From positions 1,798,001-1,862,000 of the forward strand of contig NZ_JAFW01000001.1 in assembly GCF_000526335.1 (NCBI RefSeq): a stretch of 64,000 bases of DNA. Reading direction: 5' to 3'. The notes under the pieces were generated by a model. It was given only the letters and a program-made list of their open reading frames with translations, had not been told where the DNA came from and made no database searches. A program made the position numbers and the translations under genes. Source of the stretch: Arthrobacter sp. 31Y. GTDB lineage: Bacteria > Actinomycetota > Actinomycetes > Actinomycetales > Micrococcaceae. Numbering within the stretch: position 1 is the first letter of the stretch; each line of letters opens with the position of its first letter. Of the stretch, positions 59,404 to 64,000 are shown in pieces.

Positions 59404-61524
59404 ATGACGCCTGCCCCGACGCACCATACCGCCCCGGCAGGCGGCTCCGGAACCTACCGGGATCAGTGGGGAATCCCGCATTTGTGGGCCGATTCAGCCA
59501 GTGAACTCGCCTTCCTGCAAGGAATGAATGCGGCCACTGACCGCTCCTGGCAGATCGAGCTGGAACGGTGGCGTTCGGAAGGCCGCACAGCCGAAATTCT
59601 GGGTGCAGACGCAGTGCTCTGGGACCGTTTCGCCCGCCAGGTGCGGCTGGATGACACCGCACGCCGCTGCTTCGAAAACCTCGACGCCGCCACTCAACGC
59701 TGGTGCGGGCAGTACGTTGCGGGCATCAATCAAGCACTCGCGGAAGGCCATCGGGGTGGAGCCGAGTTCCAAGAGTCCGGTTGCGAACCCGAGCCGTGGA
59801 ATCCGTGGACCCCGCTGGGCGTCTTCCTGGTGCACCACATCCTCTTCTCCACGTTCCCCAACAAACTGTTTCGGGCACACGTCGCGCGGACGCTAGGCGA
59901 GGATGCCGTCAGCCTGTTCAGCATCGAGGCGCCCGTTTGGTCAGGCAGTAACGCGTGGGCCGCCCACGGCTCGACGACGGACACCGGCCTGCCGCTGATA
60001 GCCGGCGACCCCCACCGGCTCATGGAACTCCCCGGCGTCTACCAACAAATACGGCTGGCCTGCCCCGAGTTCGACGCAATCGGATTCGCGTTCCCCGGAG
60101 TTCCCGGCCTCCCGCATTTTGCCCACACCGGCAGCACCGCCTGGGCCATCACCAACGCCATGGCCGATTACCAGGACCTTTTCGTGGAGGAGCTTCGACG
60201 GATCAGCGACACCTTCGGTGAGCGCGTCGAGGCGCGGGGAGCGGAAGGCTGGGAACCCGTCGTCGTGAGTTCCGAAACCATCACCGTCCGCGGCGGTGAG
60301 CCGGTGTCCGTTGAGATTATTGAAACCGCGCGCGGTCCGGTCATCTCCGAAACGCCCGACGGCGGCGCGCTCAGTTTGCGTTTCCCGGCCAGGGTTGAAG
60401 GGCGGCTGGGTTTCGAGGCCCTCCTGCCGCTGCTGCGGAGCCGGAGTGCCTCCGAGGTGGAAGCCGCGTTCGATGCTTGGGTGGAGCCCGTCAACAGCGT
60501 GGTGGCCGCGGACGTTTCCGGGTCTGTCCGGCATTTCGTTGCCGGGTTGGTTCCGCAACGGAATCCGGCCAACCGGCGATTGCCCGCCCCGGCCTTCTCG
60601 GCCCGCCATGAGTGGGAGGGACAGTACGTGGTCCTGCCCCGCGCCGAGGTCCAGAAGTTTGCCGTAAGCGCGAACGACCGCGATGCCGGCGGAGGTGATG
60701 CCGTGGCCATGGAGTTCGCGCCTGCACACCGTGCCCTGCGTATAAAGGAGCTCCTGGAAGTGACTCCGGCGCCTTTGTCCGTGGATGACTTGCAGGCAAT
60801 CCACACGGACACCTTGCTGGGTCCGTGGCCGATGTTCCGGTCATTGCTCTCCGGCATGGCCGCCGAGGACCTGTCCGGGGAGGCCAAGGCCCTGCGTTCG
60901 CTGTTGTTGACGTGGGATGGCCTGATGGATGCCGGCAGCCACCAAGCTGCTGTCTTTGCAGGATGGCGTGGTGCCATAGTCCAGCGCCTGGCACGCCACC
61001 CTGCGTTGGCTCCCCTGAAGGAGCCCACCGGTTACTCGCCATTATTCGGGCCATGGTTGTCCGTGGCATCCCGCATAGGTTTCGCGATGGAGACCCTGCT
61101 GGTTCGTGGCAACGAACTTGGCATCAGCGTTGGAGTGGAAGCTGCCGCCGCTCTTGAAGACGTTGCGTTGGAAGAGTCCATGCTCAACGGCGCTGCCTGG
61201 AGTGACCGGCACAAGCTTCTGGCCGTTCATGTCCTCCCCGGACCGCTCGCCTCATCCGCGCCCACTGCCGACCTCAGCGGAGACACCGGATGCGTTCTGT
61301 GCACCGAGAGCCTCCCCGGCGTGGAAGACCGAAGCTTCCGTGGCCCCGTAGCCCGTTACATCTGGGACCTGGCCGATCGGCGCAACAGCCGTTGGATCGT
61401 GCCTTTCGGCGCTTCCGGCACACCGGGACACCAGCACTTCGCCGATCAGCTCCCGCTCTGGACCGCGGGGCAACTCGCCCCGGTGGTCACTGACTGGCCC
61501 GAACTGACCAAAGATCGTCCCTGA
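59404..61524 (+). CDS. Penicillin acylase family (Ntn-hydrolase), PvdQ-like by context
   Basis: 706 aa self-processing amidase. The nucleophile is Ser182 in VWSGSNAWAAHG, with cleavage expected after Gly181; HTGSTAWAITNAMADYQDLF is the oxyanion region. It lacks a clear signal peptide, so it may act in the cytoplasm, unlike PvdQ of Pseudomonas. The iron box directly upstream and the siderophore-type acetyltransferase downstream suggest a role in siderophore maturation or degradation rather than in penicillin cleavage. Confidence 0.85.
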   Translation: MTPAPTHHTAPAGGSGTYRDQWGIPHLWADSASELAFLQGMNAATDRSWQIELERWRSEGRTAEILGADAVLWDRFARQVRLDDTARRCFENLDAATQRWCGQYVAGINQALAEGHRGGAEFQESGCEPEPWNPWTPLGVFLVHHILFSTFPNKLFRAHVARTLGEDAVSLFSIEAPVWSGSNAWAAHGSTTDTGLPLIAGDPHRLMELPGVYQQIRLACPEFDAIGFAFPGVPGLPHFAHTGSTAWAITNAMADYQDLFVEELRRISDTFGERVEARGAEGWEPVVVSSETITVRGGEPVSVEIIETARGPVISETPDGGALSLRFPARVEGRLGFEALLPLLRSRSASEVEAAFDAWVEPVNSVVAADVSGSVRHFVAGLVPQRNPANRRLPAPAFSARHEWEGQYVVLPRAEVQKFAVSANDRDAGGGDAVAMEFAPAHRALRIKELLEVTPAPLSVDDLQAIHTDTLLGPWPMFRSLLSGMAAEDLSGEAKALRSLLLTWDGLMDAGSHQAAVFAGWRGAIVQRLARHPALAPLKEPTGYSPLFGPWLSVASRIGFAMETLLVRGNELGISVGVEAAAALEDVALEESMLNGAAWSDRHKLLAVHVLPGPLASSAPTADLSGDTGCVLCTESLPGVEDRSFRGPVARYIWDLADRRNSRWIVPFGASGTPGHQHFADQLPLWTAGQLAPVVTDWPELTKDRP

Positions 61525-61603
61525 CCCAGCCCGTTCCCCGCGTCCCCGCATCCCGCAACTCCGCGGCAACCCGCATCAGACCGCATCAGCCCCGAAGGAA
61601 GCC

Positions 61604-62203
61604 ATGACCACCACCACCCAGGACTTCTCCGTCCGCACTACCATCTACTCCGAAGACCTCGAAGGATGGGGCGCGCTGCGGCTTGTCCCACTGGTCCCCG
61701 CCGAGGACATCGGCCTCATCTTCGAATGGGTCACCCAGCCCCGTGCCAAGTTTTGGGGAATGACCGAGAACTCCCGGGAAGAAGTGCTGGGGATTTATGA
61801 GTTCCTTGACTCGTTGGAGACCCACCACGCATTCCTGGCCATCCTTGACGGTGAGCCGCTGGCACTTTTCCAGACCTACGAGCCGCTCCACGATCCCGTG
61901 GGCGAGGCCTACCCGGCCCGCGAGGCAGATATCGGCATGCACCTGCTCCTGGCCCCCGCCACACGGCCTATCCCGCATTTCACCCCGAAGCTGGGCACGT
62001 CCCTGATCAAGTACATGTTCTCCCTGCCGGGCAAGGACCGGATTGTGGTGGAACCGGACTCCCGCAACGCCAAGGCCCTCCGCCGCCTGGAAGCGACGTG
62101 CTTTGAGCTGGGTCCCATCATTCAGCTCGCTGAGAAGGAAGCCCAGTTGGGATTCCTGACGCGCGCAGGCTTCGACGAAATCCAGGAGCAGCAGGCACCG
62201 TAG
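61604..62203 (+). CDS. GNAT acyltransferase of the siderophore type (AlcB/IucB/MbtK-like)
   Basis: 199 aa. The siderophore acyltransferase signature is visible (KFWGMTENSREEVLGIYEFL, LALFQTYEPLHDPVGEAY, DIGMHLLLAP). The family acylates the hydroxylamine of hydroxylysine or hydroxyornithine. GAAGGAAGCC precedes the ATG. 79 nt after the acylase and probably in the same iron-regulated transcript. No hydroxylase or IucA/IucC-type synthetase is in the window. Confidence 0.88.
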   Translation: MTTTTQDFSVRTTIYSEDLEGWGALRLVPLVPAEDIGLIFEWVTQPRAKFWGMTENSREEVLGIYEFLDSLETHHAFLAILDGEPLALFQTYEPLHDPVGEAYPAREADIGMHLLLAPATRPIPHFTPKLGTSLIKYMFSLPGKDRIVVEPDSRNAKALRRLEATCFELGPIIQLAEKEAQLGFLTRAGFDEIQEQQAP

Positions 62204-62285
62204 CCACCTGAACAAGCGAAGTGCCGCCGGCGCCCCCAACAGGCCGGCGGCACGCTGGGTGCCCAGCTCACCAACGCCTCCAGCG

Positions 62286-63080
62286 CTAGCGCCAGACGAA
62301 ACTCCAGGTTCCGGCCCCAACGGCCATCAGCACCGCACCGGCCGCGATGACCAGTCCACCGAGGACCACCCACGCATCCAGCATCGAGTACGTGGACTCA
62401 CGAGCCCACGTCCGTTGTCCGCCTCCGAATCCACGCGCTTCCATGGTCATTGCCAGCCGGGAAGCCCTGCGGACAGCTTGGACCAACAGGCCAAAGCTCT
62501 GGCCGAGGGTCGCTTTCAGCCGTTGGAACGGGCTGCCTTGGGAACCCACCCCACGGGCGCGGCGGGCCATTCCGATGGTCTGCCATTCCTCAGCCATAAG
62601 CCCAACCAGCCTCATCGCCGCAAGTGAGCCCAGGACAAAGCGGTGCGGCAGCTTCGCCTTCTGCGCCAAGGCATCAGCCAAGTCGGTGGGATCGGTGCAG
62701 GTCATCAGAAGGATCGCTGGCAAGGCAATCGCCAAACCGCGCAGCATGAAACCCAGCCCCAGCTCCAGGGAACCTTCACTGATGGACCAGAGTCCGACGT
62801 CGAGCAGTACAGCGCCGCTGTCCGCCGCCACAATCGCGGTGCTCCAGCCGCCGATCGCTGCCGCGATGATCAAGGGCCAGGCCCGCTGCCACAGAAGCCT
62901 GAGGGTGAGTCCGGCCAGCGGGAAGAGCGCGAGTTCCGCAAGGAGTGCAGTGGAGGCCGAGACCCAGTCGATGGACAGGGCCAGCACCAAGGAAATTAGG
63001 AAGACGGACGCGAACTTGGCCAAAGGGTTGGCTTTGGTCAGGAGGGCATGGTTCCCGCGCAGGTTCAAGGCGTCCCTCAT
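62286..63080 (-). CDS. ECF transporter transmembrane protein EcfT
   Basis: 264 aa with five to six helices and the two conserved cytoplasmic Ala-Arg-Gly coupling motifs (MARRARG and MEARGFGGG). EcfT links the ATPases to a vitamin-binding S component. ATGA overlap with the ATPase gene. The S component must lie beyond the right edge, so the vitamin is unknown. Confidence 0.9.
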   Translation of the reverse strand: MRDALNLRGNHALLTKANPLAKFASVFLISLVLALSIDWVSASTALLAELALFPLAGLTLRLLWQRAWPLIIAAAIGGWSTAIVAADSGAVLLDVGLWSISEGSLELGLGFMLRGLAIALPAILLMTCTDPTDLADALAQKAKLPHRFVLGSLAAMRLVGLMAEEWQTIGMARRARGVGSQGSPFQRLKATLGQSFGLLVQAVRRASRLAMTMEARGFGGGQRTWARESTYSMLDAWVVLGGLVIAAGAVLMAVGAGTWSFVWR

Positions 63081-64000
63081 GCTGCACCCGCTTCCTGGCG
63101 CGTGGCTTCACCCTGCTGGACCGGGCCGAGCCGCAATTCCGTTCCGCCGAGCACAGCGCTGAATTCTTGGTCGTGGGTCACGGAGACCACCGCGGTTCCG
63201 GCGTCCAGCAGCTCTGAAAGGAACGACGCCAGTTCAGCCCAGGTGTTGGCGTCCTGACCGAACGTGGGCTCGTCCAAGACAAGCACTTTCGGGTGCGCCG
63301 CGAGAACCGTGGCCACCGAAAGCCGCCGCTTCTCTCCGCCGGACAACGTGTACGGGTTGGCATCCACGAGGTGCGTCAACCGCAACCTCTCCAGCAGTTC
63401 ATCCACGCGTTCCTCGCCGTGGCCAAGATGCTTCGGACCAAACATGAGCTCATCCAGGACGTTGCCTGTGACGAACTGGTGCTCAGGTTCCTGGAAAACC
63501 GTCCCAATGCGGGAGATCAACTGCTCGGCTTTCCACTTGTACGGGTCAATGCCGGCGCCCTCGGAAAGTTCGACGGCGGCACTGACCTTGCCGTCCACCG
63601 GCGCCAGAAGGCCGGCCAACGTGAGCGCGAAAGTTGATTTGCCGGCCCCGTTCGGACCCGTGATGGTCAGTGCCTGGCCGGCCCTGACCTGTGCACTGAT
63701 GCCCGTTTGAACCGGCACGGGTGGGATGGTCTTGAACCTCTTGCGTCGTGGCTTTTCCCGGGAAACTGCGAGGTCCTGCGCCGCGAGGAGGAGCTGCGCG
63801 GTGTGGGGTTCGCTGCGCCGTTCCCGGGTCGCCGGGACATATCCCGGCACCCAGACGCCGGCTGACATGAGCATGGTGCGGGCTTCTGAAAGGACTTGGT
63901 CCGGCGGCCCGTCCAAGAGGATGCCACCCGTTGCCCGGCCCGTTCCCAAACCGTCCGGGCCCGCCGCCTGTGTGGACCCCGGCTGCAGGACCACAATCCG
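63077..64000 (-). CDS. ECF transporter ATPase, tandem ABC domains (partial, cut by window)
   Basis: Reads off the right edge. The visible part is the end of a first ABC domain (RIVVLQPG, GGILLDGPPDQVLS) and a complete second ABC domain: Walker A GPNGAGKST, Q-loop FQEPEHQF, signature LSGGEKRRLS, Walker B VLVLDEPTFG, H-loop SVTHDQEF. The two ATPases (EcfA and EcfA') are thus fused in one chain. Powers vitamin uptake with EcfT downstream. Confidence 0.9.
   Translation of the reverse strand, partial: RIVVLQPGSTQAAGPDGLGTGRATGGILLDGPPDQVLSEARTMLMSAGVWVPGYVPATRERRSEPHTAQLLLAAQDLAVSREKPRRKRFKTIPPVPVQTGISAQVRAGQALTITGPNGAGKSTFALTLAGLLAPVDGKVSAAVELSEGAGIDPYKWKAEQLISRIGTVFQEPEHQFVTGNVLDELMFGPKHLGHGEERVDELLERLRLTHLVDANPYTLSGGEKRRLSVATVLAAHPKVLVLDEPTFGQDANTWAELASFLSELLDAGTAVVSVTHDQEFSAVLGGTELRLGPVQQGEATRQEAGAA

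Noticed and set aside
1..64000. tRNA, rRNA, transposase, integrase or prophage genes
   Set aside because: None could be recognised on either strand by reading; repeats found are short intergenic elements without an associated transposase.

Overview
The window comes from a high-GC actinobacterium, most likely a soil Micrococcaceae of the Arthrobacter/Paenarthrobacter type. The basis is family recognition from memory, not a database search. The copper amine oxidase at 14200-16188 closely resembles my recollection of Arthrobacter globiformis phenylethylamine oxidase. A SAM-IV-type riboswitch precedes a metZ operon, an IdeR/DtxR-like iron box is present, and there are two actinobacterial ECF sigma factors of the ECF41 and ECF42 types. 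No rRNA, tRNA, CRISPR, transposase, integrase or phage module was seen. The DNA reads as ordinary chromosome of a metabolically versatile soil heterotroph, and both edges cut genes.

Layout. 1-9 kb: the end of a sugar ABC transporter cluster with a 2-hydroxyacid dehydrogenase, a P-type ATPase, a Tat-exported PhoD-like phosphatase, and a GMC oxidoreductase divergent from an AraC regulator. 9-14 kb: an orphan protein with a regulatory-like beta domain, an aminotransferase, a zinc alcohol dehydrogenase, and an AhpD-like protein paired with its ECF41 sigma factor. 14-19 kb: a probable aromatic amine catabolic region (amine oxidase, His-rich membrane protein, divergent TetR with a palindromic operator, LysE exporter, aldehyde dehydrogenase). 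19-25 kb: prephenate dehydratase, a CmtR-like/CDF/DsbA-like metal operon, and an MMPL transporter divergent from a MarR regulator with a near-ideal operator. 25-31 kb: methyltransferase, a DGPF (YCII) protein with its ECF42 sigma factor, aldo/keto reductase, a DinB2-like polymerase, LysE.

31-36 kb: a LacI-controlled ribonucleoside operon (nucleoside hydrolase, MFS transporter, ribokinase). 36-44 kb: TetR and a small membrane protein, a secreted M60-type metallopeptidase, LMW phosphatase, an unusual P-loop kinase-PabB fusion with PabC nearby, cardiolipin synthase. 44-55 kb: amino acid permease, AhpD-like protein, a tightly coupled operon of an LLM monooxygenase, an aromatic-amino-acid-lyase homologue without the canonical MIO triad and a cysteine-synthase-like enzyme, then SulP, the SAM-IV riboswitch and DUF1737-rhodanese-MetZ. 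This stretch leans towards sulfur metabolism. 55-64 kb: an HTH-MurA fusion, a WXG100/DUF6973 toxin-like gene split by an apparent frameshift with a downstream lipoprotein, an iron-regulated group (siderophore-interacting protein, PvdQ-like acylase, siderophore-type GNAT), and an ECF-type importer cut by the right edge.

The most interesting points are the split WXG100-DUF6973 locus, the LLM/MIO-less lyase/cysteine-synthase operon, the two sigma factors whose candidate target promoters can be read in front of their partner genes, the CTG start of the ECF42 gene, the two domain fusions (kinase-PabB and HTH-MurA), the loss of the steric-gate aromatic residue in DinB, and a family of 68-69 bp intergenic palindromes with conserved ends.
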